A DNA stretch of 64,000 nt from Ruminococcus flavefaciens (GTDB taxonomy: Bacteria; Bacillota; Clostridia; Oscillospirales; Ruminococcaceae). Under the pieces are notes generated by a model that was not told the origin of the DNA, ran no database searches, and saw nothing but the letters and a program-made list of their open reading frames with translations. The DNA is taken from NCBI GenBank assembly GCA_902760805.1, contig CACWHY010000010.1, positions 1-64,000 on the forward strand. Direction: 5' to 3'. The position numbers were made by a program, and so were the translations under genes. Of the stretch, positions 49,421-57,668 are shown piece by piece; the stretch's first letter is position 1; the number at the start of each line of letters is the position of its first letter.

Positions 49421-52039
49421 TCAGTTGGAATTGATCTGCGCCACAAGATCCTTCATGAGGATCATGTCGTAAACGTTCAGTCTTTCGTCCCGGCAAAGGT
49501 CTCCTGCCCGCCAGTCTGCCAGCTTTGTGTCAGGCACTGCAAGGAGCCATTTCTGTAGGAGAACAGCGTCGTTCATATTTGTATCTCCGTCAGCGTTCAC
49601 ATCGCCGGTAGGAACGTACTCGCCGAAATTCGCCGTAAGCTCCATGTCGCCGTCCAGAGTGAAGGTGTACGCTGTCTCACTGCCGGAATAGCTGCCGCTC
49701 CAGCAGTCAAAGCCCTTGCCCTCTCCGGGGACTGCGCTGACAGTGATCTCAGAGCCCTCAGGATAGGTGCAGACCAGGCTGCCCTGCTGATCCTTCACGG
49801 GGACTCCGTTCACCATGACAGTACCCTCACCGCTGGTGTTCAGGGTCAGCTTGTGCATAGCCTTATTTGAGCCGCAGAAGTTCATCATAAACTTAACAGC
49901 GTAGTCCGGGCGTCTGCGGAAGAAGTTCCTGACGTTGCCGATCTCGCCGGAAAGGTAGCTCTGCTCGCTGTTGTAGAGCTGATCGTTAGGCTGAGAAGCG
50001 GCGTTCCACCTGAGCTGGCTCTCCACGAAATAGCTCAGGTACCGGTCGGTGATCCGGTTGATCTCGGCCTCCATTTTATCCGGTGCAAACACCACGTTTG
50101 CATAGTCGCAGAAGCGTGTCATGAACTCCTCCTTGAACTGCTCGTTCTTCATCAAATTCAAGAAGGCCGCCGCAACATACTTGGTGTTGCCGCCCAGCTT
50201 TTGGAAGTGGTCATAGCTGAAGCTGCTCTGTCCGTGATCGTAATCCAGTCCGCAGGTGTAGTCGAAATCGTAGGTGCCGAAGCGCCATTTTCCGTCGGAA
50301 TATGGGTTGCCCTGTATCGGTGCGCCGTTTGAGCGCCAAGCGATGTAGTTGTGGTTTGGCCAGTCCCACATACCCGTATAAAGGCAGGTGCAGAAGTGGT
50401 CGATCATTGAGCCGGTGTCCAGCTTATCGGTAACGCTGCTGTAATACTCAGCATTAGTCATATCCATTTCTGTGGCAAAGGCGATCATCTCGTCGAATTC
50501 CGCCTTGTCAGTCTCAGTTCCCTCCTCCAGCGCATTGTCCTTTATCATGGCAACGTCCTTGTCGTCGATGCCGTAATTGCTCTGGATAAAGCTGTCGGAG
50601 ATCTTCTCCTGGATCTCATATAGTCCCCAATACTCGCCGTTGAGGAAGAGCACCGCCTTCTCACGGTCGATAGTCGCCATGTCAGCGATGTCCTTCAATG
50701 GCTCCTGCACCAGATGGTCACGGTAGCGGTTTATCCAGCTGCACGCCCTCAGCGAGAAGGAATCGAATTTCTTGATCTGCTTGTTATCGTCATAGGAGCG
50801 GTTATCAGGGATCAGGTCGAAATTCAGCTTAGAGTCGCCGTATTCGCTCCTTGCGTAAACGTTGAAGCTCTTCATCTGAGCGTTGCGAGTGGAGGCTCCC
50901 TTGATGCGGATACCCATATCCTGCATAAGTGTCAGCTGGCCGTTCTGGAAAAGGCTTATGGTGGCCGGCCGCTCCCATTCCTTGCCCTTTGAGAAGAAAT
51001 TTGCAACGTTGTCGGTATCCCACTCGCTCTTGTTGGGCTTATAGTCAGAGCTGTTCTTCCAGTCAAGATACTGCTGGCCGCAAACGTAGATGCCTGTGTC
51101 CTTGTTGAAAAGGTTTTCACCGTCAGTGACCAGCGAGACCACGGGGATATCCCGGTAATGCTCAAGGCGCTGGCTGTCCAGGACGAAGTATGTGTTGGTG
51201 ACCACCTTGCTCCAAGCTCCGCCGCTTTTTGCAGCAGCACGGATAACGCTGGCCTTCTCCACCGGATAGCTGGGAGCATTGTACTGAGTCTTCAAGGTGA
51301 TAGAATAGGGGCTGTTGTCCTTGTGGTCGTAATTGCTCCAGATATTGGGATCCGATGAGCGGTCGCTGAGCTCCAAGGCTCCGCTGTAGAGCTTGGCGCT
51401 GTCAGAGGTGGTAGGGTCGCTGCCGTCTGTGGTGTAATAGATCTCCCCTGAAGCGCTAAGCTCCAGAGTATTCCTCTGAGCCGCATCGTAAAATCCCGAT
51501 GTCAGCGAAAACCTAGGCTCTGCCACAGAAGCGTTGTTCTCCCGCCCCGGAGAAGCAGCCATTTCCGCCCATTCCTCTGTTCCCGGCAGGAGCCCGTAGG
51601 TCCTGTCCTCCCCCAATCCGGGGATCGTGATGTCCTGAATCACCGCCCCGGAAGCGTCTGCAAGGCGAAGGGTGTCTCCGCTTTTGCTTAGGCCAAATCC
51701 AGTGTGGAGCTCGCTTTCGGTGGACGATGCCTTGTCTGCGAAGACGATAAGGTACTCCCCGGCGCCGATCCGGACATTGTCCGGGAAAGTCCAGCTCTTG
51801 CTGGTGTCGGAAAGCGTCCAGCCTCCAATGTCTGCGGCACTTCCCGAGCCGTTGTACAGCTCGATCCAGTCCGCCGGACTGCCGCTGCTGTCCAGCAGCG
51901 ATGTTTTGTTTTGTGTGCAGATCTCCGTGATCCTGACCCCGGAGCCTTCACCTGCCGCACTCACCACAGCGCCGGGCATCGAAGCCGCCGCCATAGCTGC
52001 CGAGAGCAGCACGCCTGTGATCTTTTGTAATTTTTTCAT
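49421..52039 (-). CDS. Secreted CotH-kinase-like protein with lamin-tail domain and dockerin
   Basis: The 872-residue protein has a signal peptide (MKKLQKITGVLLSAAMAAASMPGAVVSA). A lamin-tail domain follows (about 38-150: ITEICTQNKTSLLDSSGSPADWIELYN...LSDTSKSWTFP), then a chitobiase/FN3-like region (about 170-290) and a CotH kinase domain (about 295-690: IPVVSLVTDGENLFN, MGIRIKGASTRNAQMKSFNVYAR, VLFLNGEYWGLYEIQEKI, FGTYDFDYTCGLDY). A bacterial repeat (about 715-800) and a C-terminal dockerin (about 805-868, loop DVNADGDTNMND) complete it. CotH proteins of other bacteria are atypical protein kinases; CotH-dockerin proteins are a known feature of Ruminococcus cellulosomes, with unknown job. ATG 52039 follows AGGGAGGTCAGCT. 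Confidence 0.88.
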   Translation of the reverse strand: MKKLQKITGVLLSAAMAAASMPGAVVSAAGEGSGVRITEICTQNKTSLLDSSGSPADWIELYNGSGSAADIGGWTLSDTSKSWTFPDNVRIGAGEYLIVFADKASSTESELHTGFGLSKSGDTLRLADASGAVIQDITIPGLGEDRTYGLLPGTEEWAEMAASPGRENNASVAEPRFSLTSGFYDAAQRNTLELSASGEIYYTTDGSDPTTSDSAKLYSGALELSDRSSDPNIWSNYDHKDNSPYSITLKTQYNAPSYPVEKASVIRAAAKSGGAWSKVVTNTYFVLDSQRLEHYRDIPVVSLVTDGENLFNKDTGIYVCGQQYLDWKNSSDYKPNKSEWDTDNVANFFSKGKEWERPATISLFQNGQLTLMQDMGIRIKGASTRNAQMKSFNVYARSEYGDSKLNFDLIPDNRSYDDNKQIKKFDSFSLRACSWINRYRDHLVQEPLKDIADMATIDREKAVLFLNGEYWGLYEIQEKISDSFIQSNYGIDDKDVAMIKDNALEEGTETDKAEFDEMIAFATEMDMTNAEYYSSVTDKLDTGSMIDHFCTCLYTGMWDWPNHNYIAWRSNGAPIQGNPYSDGKWRFGTYDFDYTCGLDYDHGQSSFSYDHFQKLGGNTKYVAAAFLNLMKNEQFKEEFMTRFCDYANVVFAPDKMEAEINRITDRYLSYFVESQLRWNAASQPNDQLYNSEQSYLSGEIGNVRNFFRRRPDYAVKFMMNFCGSNKAMHKLTLNTSGEGTVMVNGVPVKDQQGSLVCTYPEGSEITVSAVPGEGKGFDCWSGSYSGSETAYTFTLDGDMELTANFGEYVPTGDVNADGDTNMNDAVLLQKWLLAVPDTKLADWRAGDLCRDERLNVYDMILMKDLVAQINSN

Positions 52040-52074
52040 AGCTGACCTCCCTCTCATTGGTAGCTTATAGCACG

Positions 52075-52103
52075 ATTATACAATACAGTTCCGAAAAAGT
52101 CAA
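52075..52103 (-). promoter_or_regulatory. Promoter of the CotH gene
   Basis: On the minus strand TTGACT (52103-52098), a 17-base spacer and TATAAT (52080-52075). Confidence 0.8.
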
Positions 52104-52135
52104 CAGTTTTCGTCGATCTTCTCCCAGATCCTGAC

Positions 52136-52164
52136 AAAAACAGGGCAGACCTTAGCCTGCCCTG
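52136..52164 (-). terminator. Terminator of the GT2-serine hydrolase operon
   Basis: On the minus strand CAGGGCAG and CTGCCCTG (52164-52157 and 52148-52141) form a stem followed by TTTTTG. Confidence 0.8.
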
Positions 52165-52168
52165 AAAG

Positions 52169-53659
52169 TTATTTTTTCGCTCCTGCGTGAATGAAGCGCT
52201 TTATGCTGGAAATGATCAGCATGGATACCAAGGCCGCCAGCGCCGCCGCTGCGATCAGCAGAGTGTACGGCATCCAGACCCCGATCATATAGCAGCTTGC
52301 GAAGCCATAGCCAACCGCCATAAACAGCAGCTGCGGCAGGAAAATGACCAGAGCCAGCAGAGGTATCAGCAGCACCAGCCGCCTGATCAGCTTTTTCTTC
52401 TCGCCGGGATAGGTGGTGTTGTCCTTGGCCACACGTTTTTTCTGGGTGAACATCAGCACCAGTATCAGCAGAATGAAGGCTGCGCAGATGATACAGATGA
52501 TCGTCGATACCAGGTCGACTAAAGCCATGGTGTCCGGCACATCAAGCTGTCCACGATCGATGCCCTCGCCCTTCATGATCTGATGCAGAGAATTTCCTGC
52601 GTAGTCGGGAGTGTTGATCCATGCGTTGGAAACTGCGAAAACTCCCATATCGTGCTCCTCGTCCACCATGGTAAAGGAGCTGAACTCCGGGTTAGTGCCA
52701 AGGTGGAAAATATATCCGTTGTAGTGATTCCAGCCGTTGTAGTAGGTCACGCCCTCTCCCTGCTCGATACGGTAGTCCTCGGGCGTTTCGTGGGAGGCCT
52801 TGATCGCCTTTGTCAGCTTTTCCGGCAGGTCAAGGTGTCCCAGCTGAGCCTCCAGCCACAGCGCCATATCGCCGGAGGTGGACCTTAGGCCGCCGTCGCC
52901 GTAGGTGGAAAGGTTTTCCGGGGAGTTATAAGGCCGCAGCTTTCTGAAAAACCACCGATAGCCGGTAGTTGGCTTGATCCCGTAGCCGCTGTGGGTCATA
53001 CCGATGGGCTGCAAGATCTCCTGAGAAACGTAGTCCTCAAAGGGCATACCGCTGACCTGCTCCACGATGTCGGCCAGCACGTCATAGCCGATATTGCAGT
53101 AGTGGAACTTTGTTCCCGGCTTGTAGACCAGCTTTGCGTTCTCGGCGATGTGCGCCTGGAAGTCGGTAGAGTTCTCGCCGTCCTTCTCCAGCTTCATCAT
53201 GGTCGTGTTGGAGATGCCGGAGCAGTGCTCCAGCAGCTGCCAGATCCGGGTGTCCTGGGAATTGCCCTCCCAGGTGACGTTCCACCAGGGCAGATGCTTG
53301 GAAACGCTGTCGCTGAGCTTGAGCTTGCCCTCCTCCTGAAGAAGGAATATAGCCAGGGCGGTGAAGGCCTTTGAGCAGGAGCCTATACCGAAAACAGTCT
53401 CCTCAGTCACCGGGGTCTGCGACTCCAGGTCGGCGCTCCCCCAGCTCTTGAAGGCCAGCTCCTCCCCCTTCGCCACAGCTACCGCCAATCCGGGAGTGCT
53501 GTCCTGCTGGATCTTTTCCTCCACGAAGGCGTTCCAGTTCGGGTCATTCAGGTATTCCTCAGCCTCATTTGCCGAGGCTCTCATGGGCGAGGCAATAATC
53601 ATGGGCAGAGCAAGTGCTGCTGCAATGAATTTTTTCACGGTCTTTTTCAATCCAAACAT
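52169..53659 (-). CDS. Membrane-anchored serine hydrolase (beta-lactamase/DD-peptidase fold)
   Basis: The 496-residue protein has a signal peptide (MFGLKKTVKKFIAAALALPMIIASPMRASA) and a class C beta-lactamase/penicillin-binding fold (about 35-375). S94 and K97 form SxxK in GSCSKAF, the Tyr motif is YCNIGYD, and a conserved HLG segment lies later. Four membrane helices follow (about 385-490) with basic loops. It acts outside the membrane, perhaps as a peptidase or esterase on the cell wall; true beta-lactamase activity is not implied. Its ATG lies one base after the stop of the GT2 gene, so they are an operon and may work on the same surface polymer. Confidence 0.85.
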   Translation of the reverse strand: MFGLKKTVKKFIAAALALPMIIASPMRASANEAEEYLNDPNWNAFVEEKIQQDSTPGLAVAVAKGEELAFKSWGSADLESQTPVTEETVFGIGSCSKAFTALAIFLLQEEGKLKLSDSVSKHLPWWNVTWEGNSQDTRIWQLLEHCSGISNTTMMKLEKDGENSTDFQAHIAENAKLVYKPGTKFHYCNIGYDVLADIVEQVSGMPFEDYVSQEILQPIGMTHSGYGIKPTTGYRWFFRKLRPYNSPENLSTYGDGGLRSTSGDMALWLEAQLGHLDLPEKLTKAIKASHETPEDYRIEQGEGVTYYNGWNHYNGYIFHLGTNPEFSSFTMVDEEHDMGVFAVSNAWINTPDYAGNSLHQIMKGEGIDRGQLDVPDTMALVDLVSTIICIICAAFILLILVLMFTQKKRVAKDNTTYPGEKKKLIRRLVLLIPLLALVIFLPQLLFMAVGYGFASCYMIGVWMPYTLLIAAAALAALVSMLIISSIKRFIHAGAKK

Positions 53660-53660
53660 A

Positions 53661-54404
53661 TCATTCTCCTATCTTGTCGTTGTAGTCGTAGAACAGCTCG
53701 TCCAGCATTTTGTTAAGGCCCCTCCTGTCTCCAAGAGCAGCTCTGATGAAGGTGCCGAAATTGGCAAAGATCAGCTTCAGATAGAGCCAGTCCCCCATAT
53801 CGTCGTATTTTCTGGTGGAATTTATCAGCACATTTTTCCGCAGACAGGTGTACCTCCTGCCCAGCTTTTTTCCGTAGGCCTTCAGCCGCTTAGCAGTTGC
53901 AGCGTCCTCCATGGCCTTTTTCTCCACAAATCCGCCAACTGCCTGAAATGTGGATCTTTCCGCCCAGAAAATGCCGCAGTACAGGCCTGTCACCTTGAAC
54001 GACACCCGGCACAGCAGGTCGTTGAGCCAAAGTGGGAGCGAGTACCGCTCAAAGCGAATGGGAGCTCCGCCGCCGATGTACCTGCCGGTGCTGAGAAGGT
54101 ATCCGATCTCCCGAAGAGTGCCACGGGTCATGCGGTTGTCGCAGTCGATAGTCACGATGATCTCTCCCCGTGCCGCAGCGATACCGGCGTTGCGCACCCT
54201 TGCGATACAGCGGTCCTGGTTGGGCACTGTCCTTGCTCCGAGGCTCTCTGCGATCTGCTGAGTTTTGTCCGTACAGCGGTTGCAGACCACGATGACCTCC
54301 ACCGCTCCCTTGTAATTTCGGGCAGCGGCTCTTATCGAACGGATACATCGGGCGACGTATCTCTCCTCGTTATGAGCAGGGATGATCACTGAAATGCTCT
54401 TCAT
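53661..54404 (-). CDS. Family 2 glycosyltransferase
   Basis: The 247-residue protein opens SISVIIPAHNEERYVARCIRSI and has a nucleotide-sugar binding acidic motif in VTIDCDNRMTRGTL (DxD-like DCD) and a later KKAMEDAATAKRLKAYGKKLG that matches the ED and acceptor region of GT-A enzymes. It probably transfers a sugar to a lipid or polymer at the inner face of the membrane; no membrane helices are obvious. It is the first gene of the operon with the serine hydrolase. Confidence 0.88.
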   Translation of the reverse strand: MKSISVIIPAHNEERYVARCIRSIRAAARNYKGAVEVIVVCNRCTDKTQQIAESLGARTVPNQDRCIARVRNAGIAAARGEIIVTIDCDNRMTRGTLREIGYLLSTGRYIGGGAPIRFERYSLPLWLNDLLCRVSFKVTGLYCGIFWAERSTFQAVGGFVEKKAMEDAATAKRLKAYGKKLGRRYTCLRKNVLINSTRKYDDMGDWLYLKLIFANFGTFIRAALGDRRGLNKMLDELFYDYNDKIGE

Positions 54405-54503
54405 AGCTGACCTCCTTCTGTCAGATCTTTTCTTTTATTATAACATACACATCTGCTTTTGGGAAGTCCCTTGTTGCTGTTTTTTACGATCTCAGCCTAT
54501 TTT

Positions 54504-54598
54504 GTAGCTTAGGCTACACACTGCTCTTCCTCAGTCGCTTAGGCTACAAATCAAGGGAAAACTGAATATTGAACGATCGCCCATATCGTGGTATCATA
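54504..54598 (+). promoter_or_regulatory. Promoter of the small SPKTG protein with TAGGCTACA repeats
   Basis: TTGAAC (54570-54575), a 17-base spacer and TATCAT (54593-54598) form the promoter. Upstream lies a palindrome TGTAGC-TTAG-GCTACA (54504-54519), and its half GCTTAGGCTACA is repeated at 54538-54549, 30 bases (about three helical turns) downstream. These are good candidate operator sites. Confidence 0.65.
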
Positions 54599-54665
54599 TG
54601 ATCATGGAAGGGGGAACGCCCCGCCGAAAATGAAGATCTATCGTAATGAAAAAGGAGAAAAAAAT

Positions 54666-54917
54666 ATGACAAAGTTAGTATCTATCATCACCACCGCAGC
54701 TATCGCAGGCACAATGGCTATTGCAGGAGCAATGAGCTCCTTTGCAGCTGAGGAAGCAGCCGGAGCCGAGATCCAGCAGTCCATTCAGGAAGCCCAGACT
54801 GAAAGTTCGGAGAGCAGCTCTCCCAAGACCGGCGTTGCAGCACCTTCACTGCCTGCTGCCGGTATCGTCCTGGCTTTCGCAGCAGTCGTACTCACCCTCA
54901 AGAGAAAGAAGAACTGA
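54666..54917 (+). CDS. Small secreted protein with SPKTG tail
   Basis: The 83-residue protein has a signal peptide (MTKLVSIITTAAIAGTMAIAGAMSSFA), a short acidic Gln/Ser/Glu-rich middle of about 25 residues, and a C-terminal SPKTG, hydrophobic helix and basic end (LTLKRKKN). The tail matches those of the proteins at 34839 and 33332. It is so short that the mature product would be a peptide anchored at the surface, perhaps a sortase-linked peptide or a precursor. ATG 54666 follows AAAGGAGAAAAAAAT. Confidence 0.7.
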   Translation: MTKLVSIITTAAIAGTMAIAGAMSSFAAEEAAGAEIQQSIQEAQTESSESSSPKTGVAAPSLPAAGIVLAFAAVVLTLKRKKN

Positions 54918-54933
54918 TCCTCTCACAGCCCAG

Positions 54934-54962
54934 TCCCCGGAGATCCTCCGGGGATCTTTTTT
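54934..54962 (+). terminator. Intrinsic terminator of the small SPKTG gene
   Basis: TCCCCGGAG (54934-54942) pairs with CTCCGGGGA (54946-54954), followed by TCTTTTTTATT. Confidence 0.85.
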
Positions 54963-54967
54963 ATTTT

Positions 54968-55031
54968 GGGGCAAAATGCAATGTAATTGGGGCAAAATGT
55001 CATTCCATTTCCGGCTGATGTCGGCTATAAT
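54968..55031 (+). promoter_or_regulatory. GH26 promoter with two GGGGCAAAATG sites
   Basis: TTCCAT (55003-55008), a 17-base spacer and TATAAT (55026-55031) form a promoter with a poor -35. Two copies of GGGGCAAAATG lie upstream at 54968-54978 and 54989-54999, 21 bases apart (two helical turns); the second ends three bases before the -35. This is the arrangement expected for an activator such as an AraC-type protein. Confidence 0.8.
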
Positions 55032-55076
55032 TTGAGTAAAGTCAGACGGAAAAATATACTGACAGGAGGAATTGGA

Positions 55077-57551
55077 ATGAAAAAGATCATATCAGCAGCT
55101 CTTGCTGCTATCACCATGTGCGCTGCTCTTCCCGGGCTGCCTGCATCGGCTGCGGGCGTGACCTATGAGTTTGAAAGCGGCTCGATCTACGACACAGGCG
55201 AGAACGAAACTGCCGTTGTGTCTCTGACAGGAGCAAGCGGCGGAAAGGCCGTCGACCTTCGTGATGCCGGAGACTCAGTCACCCTCAAGGTGAAAGCCGA
55301 AAGCGCAGGCTTGCAGAAGCTGACTATCCGCTACTGTCAGCCCTACGATGAGGGCGGAAAGTACCAGGACGTACTGGTAAACGGTGAGAACGTGGGACAG
55401 ATCTTATGCGGCTATACCGGCGACGGAAATTTCGCATCGGTGAGCATTTCCGCAAGCCTGAGAGCCGGAGAGAATACCGTTGCAGTTCAGGGCTCATGGG
55501 GCTGGACCTACCTTGACAGCCTTACCGTGGAGGCCGCAGAGAGCTTCTCATCGGACATAAGCGGAGCTCTCTCAAACCCCAATGCTACGGCAGAAACCAA
55601 GTCTCTCTACAGCTATCTCTGCGACACCTACGGCAGCTACATCATCTCCGGACAGCAGGAGTCCACTTGGATGGGCAGTGAGAACTATGAGTTCGACATC
55701 ATCAAGAGAGCAAGCGGAAAATACCCGGCTCTCAGAGGCCTTGACTACATGGGCGATGACTTCTCCGGCTGTAACCGCAGGGCAAAGTCCTGGTATCAGC
55801 AGGGCGGCATCGTTACGATCTGCTGGCACTGCGGAAGCAATTTCTCCGGCAGCCATACCGAGGCTATGAACTCCGACCTGAACTGGAGCGCTGCTCTCAC
55901 CGAGGGAACTGCGGAGTACAACACCCTCATCGCCGGCATGGACAAGGGCGCTAAGGCTCTGAAGGAATTGCAGGATGCCGGTGTGCCCGTTATCTGGAGA
56001 CCCTTCCACGAATTCGACGGAAAGTGGTTCTGGTGGGGCAAGGGCGGTGCCGAGAATTTCAAGAAGCTCTGGCAGATCATGTACGACCGCTACACGAACT
56101 ATTGGGGACTGAACAACCTTATCTGGAATTTGGGCTACAGCGGCACAGTAACTGACGGCTGGTACCCCGGCGACGAATACGTTGACATCATAGGCGCCGA
56201 CACCTACGTTGACCACACCAATTCCCTGGTGGGGATCTACGCAAAGACAGCTCAGGTGGCTGACAAGCCGGTCTGCCTCCACGAGAACGGCCCTATCCCG
56301 GATCCTGACAAGGTGAAGGCTGACGGTGCGAAGTGGCTGTGGTTCATGACCTGGCACACCTCATTCATTGACAGCGACCCGATAAATACTGCCGACTATC
56401 TGAAAAAGGTCTACAACAGCGACTATATGCTGACCCTTGACGAGCTGCCTGACGTTTACCACTATCAGTCCGACGACCCCAAGCCCACTGAGCCCCCTGT
56501 AAGCGTTAAGGGCGATGTGAACGGCGACGGCCAGTTCAATATCGCAGACGCTGTCCTTCTGCAAAAATGGCTGCTGGCTGCTCCCGATGCACAGCTTGCT
56601 GACTGGCAGGCCGGCGACCTTACGGAGGACGGAAAGCTGAGTCTCTTCGACCTGATCTCCATGAAGGAAATGCTCGCCCAGCCTCAGACTCCTCCCGAGG
56701 AGCCCAAGCAGAGCTACTCCTACGATCCGGCCAAGAAGTACACCGAGTACGACTGGAGCTACAAGAACGAGGCCTCTCAGAAGGGCACTATCGTCAAGGA
56801 GAGCTACAACGGCATAAACGGCATGAATTCCCTGAACGTATACCTGCCCTACGGCTACGACAGCAGCAAGAAGTACAACATCTTCTACTTCATGCATGGC
56901 ATGGGCGACAGCGAGAATTCCCTGTTCTACAACGACAACGGCGAGTCTCAGCGGCTGCTGGACAACATGATCGCAAAGGGCGACATCGAGCCTATGATCA
57001 TCGTTACTCCCACATTCAACAAGGTCAGCAGCGATACCTTCTACAATGCCGAGAACTTCTACAAGGAGTTCCGTGAAAGCGTTGTTCCCTTCGTTGAGGG
57101 CAAGTATTCCACCTATGCAGCCTCCACCTCTGCCGCTGACATCAAGGCCTCAAGAATGCACCGTGCATACGGCGGCTTCTCCATGGGAAGCGTTTCCACA
57201 TGGGCAGTTTTCGAGAACTGCGTGGACATCGTCGGCTACTTCATGCCAATGAGCGGCGCTCATCACTGGGGAACAGGCACCGCTGATGCAGGCGCTCTGG
57301 CAAGGGCTGTCACAAACGCCGGACTTTCCAAGGATCAGGTGTTCATCATGTCAGCTACCGGCACATCGGACTTCGCCTATCCCGTCCTTGGACCTCAGAT
57401 CGAGGACATGAAGAAGCAGAGCGTTTTCGAGTACACCTCTGACTTCTCCAAGGGCAACCTGTGGTTCATCCTGGCAGACGGCGGCGAGCACAGCTGGTAC
57501 TATGTAAGACAGTACATCTACAACTGCCTGCCATTCTTCTTCCACCAGTAA
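55077..57551 (+). CDS. Secreted cellulosomal CBM35-GH26-dockerin-CE1 enzyme
   Basis: The 824-residue enzyme has a signal peptide (MKKIISAALAAITMCAALPGLPASA) and a CBM35-like module (about 28-150: YEFESGSIYDTG...). A GH26 catalytic domain follows (about 160-455) with acid/base E312 in WRPFHEFDGKWFWW and nucleophile E403 in CLHENGPIPDP. A dockerin (about 478-540, loop DVNGDGQFNIAD) and a C-terminal CE1 esterase (about 560-824) with nucleophile S702 in GGFSMGS complete it. GH26 cleaves beta-1,4-mannan (some members cleave xylan-related glucans), and CE1 would remove acetyl or feruloyl groups, so the protein attacks decorated mannan from both sides. ATG 55077 follows ACAGGAGGAATTGGA. It is preceded by an activator-type promoter and followed by the gene for its likely regulator. 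Confidence 0.93.
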   Translation: MKKIISAALAAITMCAALPGLPASAAGVTYEFESGSIYDTGENETAVVSLTGASGGKAVDLRDAGDSVTLKVKAESAGLQKLTIRYCQPYDEGGKYQDVLVNGENVGQILCGYTGDGNFASVSISASLRAGENTVAVQGSWGWTYLDSLTVEAAESFSSDISGALSNPNATAETKSLYSYLCDTYGSYIISGQQESTWMGSENYEFDIIKRASGKYPALRGLDYMGDDFSGCNRRAKSWYQQGGIVTICWHCGSNFSGSHTEAMNSDLNWSAALTEGTAEYNTLIAGMDKGAKALKELQDAGVPVIWRPFHEFDGKWFWWGKGGAENFKKLWQIMYDRYTNYWGLNNLIWNLGYSGTVTDGWYPGDEYVDIIGADTYVDHTNSLVGIYAKTAQVADKPVCLHENGPIPDPDKVKADGAKWLWFMTWHTSFIDSDPINTADYLKKVYNSDYMLTLDELPDVYHYQSDDPKPTEPPVSVKGDVNGDGQFNIADAVLLQKWLLAAPDAQLADWQAGDLTEDGKLSLFDLISMKEMLAQPQTPPEEPKQSYSYDPAKKYTEYDWSYKNEASQKGTIVKESYNGINGMNSLNVYLPYGYDSSKKYNIFYFMHGMGDSENSLFYNDNGESQRLLDNMIAKGDIEPMIIVTPTFNKVSSDTFYNAENFYKEFRESVVPFVEGKYSTYAASTSAADIKASRMHRAYGGFSMGSVSTWAVFENCVDIVGYFMPMSGAHHWGTGTADAGALARAVTNAGLSKDQVFIMSATGTSDFAYPVLGPQIEDMKKQSVFEYTSDFSKGNLWFILADGGEHSWYYVRQYIYNCLPFFFHQ

Positions 57552-57586
57552 TTCCCTATATCACTCCACACTCAGATAATAGCCAT

Positions 57587-57612
57587 AGCTCCGCAGATCG
57601 TGCGGAGCTTTT
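57587..57612 (+). terminator. Intrinsic terminator after the GH26 gene
   Basis: AGCTCCGCA (57587-57595) and TGCGGAGCT (57601-57609) form a perfect 9-bp stem followed by TTTT. Confidence 0.8.
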
Positions 57613-57618
57613 GGCGTA

Positions 57619-57647
57619 TTGACGAAAGCTGCATGGTGCTGTATAAT
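57619..57647 (+). promoter_or_regulatory. Promoter of the AraC-type regulator
   Basis: TTGACG (57619-57624), a 17-base spacer and TATAAT (57642-57647). No GGGGCAAAATG site is seen here, so the regulator appears not to control itself through that motif. Confidence 0.8.
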
Positions 57648-57668
57648 AAAACAAAAAGGGGTGACATT

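Noticed and set aside
52169-53659. Beta-lactamase resistance gene
   Set aside because: The fold is shared, but the signal peptide, four C-terminal membrane helices and GT2 neighbour fit a cell-surface hydrolase better than drug resistance.
53361-54392. 343-codon plus-strand frame
   Set aside because: It is a shadow of the serine hydrolase and GT2 genes, which have clear domains, starts and coupling on the other strand.
55572-56357. 261-codon minus-strand frame inside the GH26 region
   Set aside because: It is a shadow caused by GC-rich codon use; the plus strand has the GH26 catalytic motifs.
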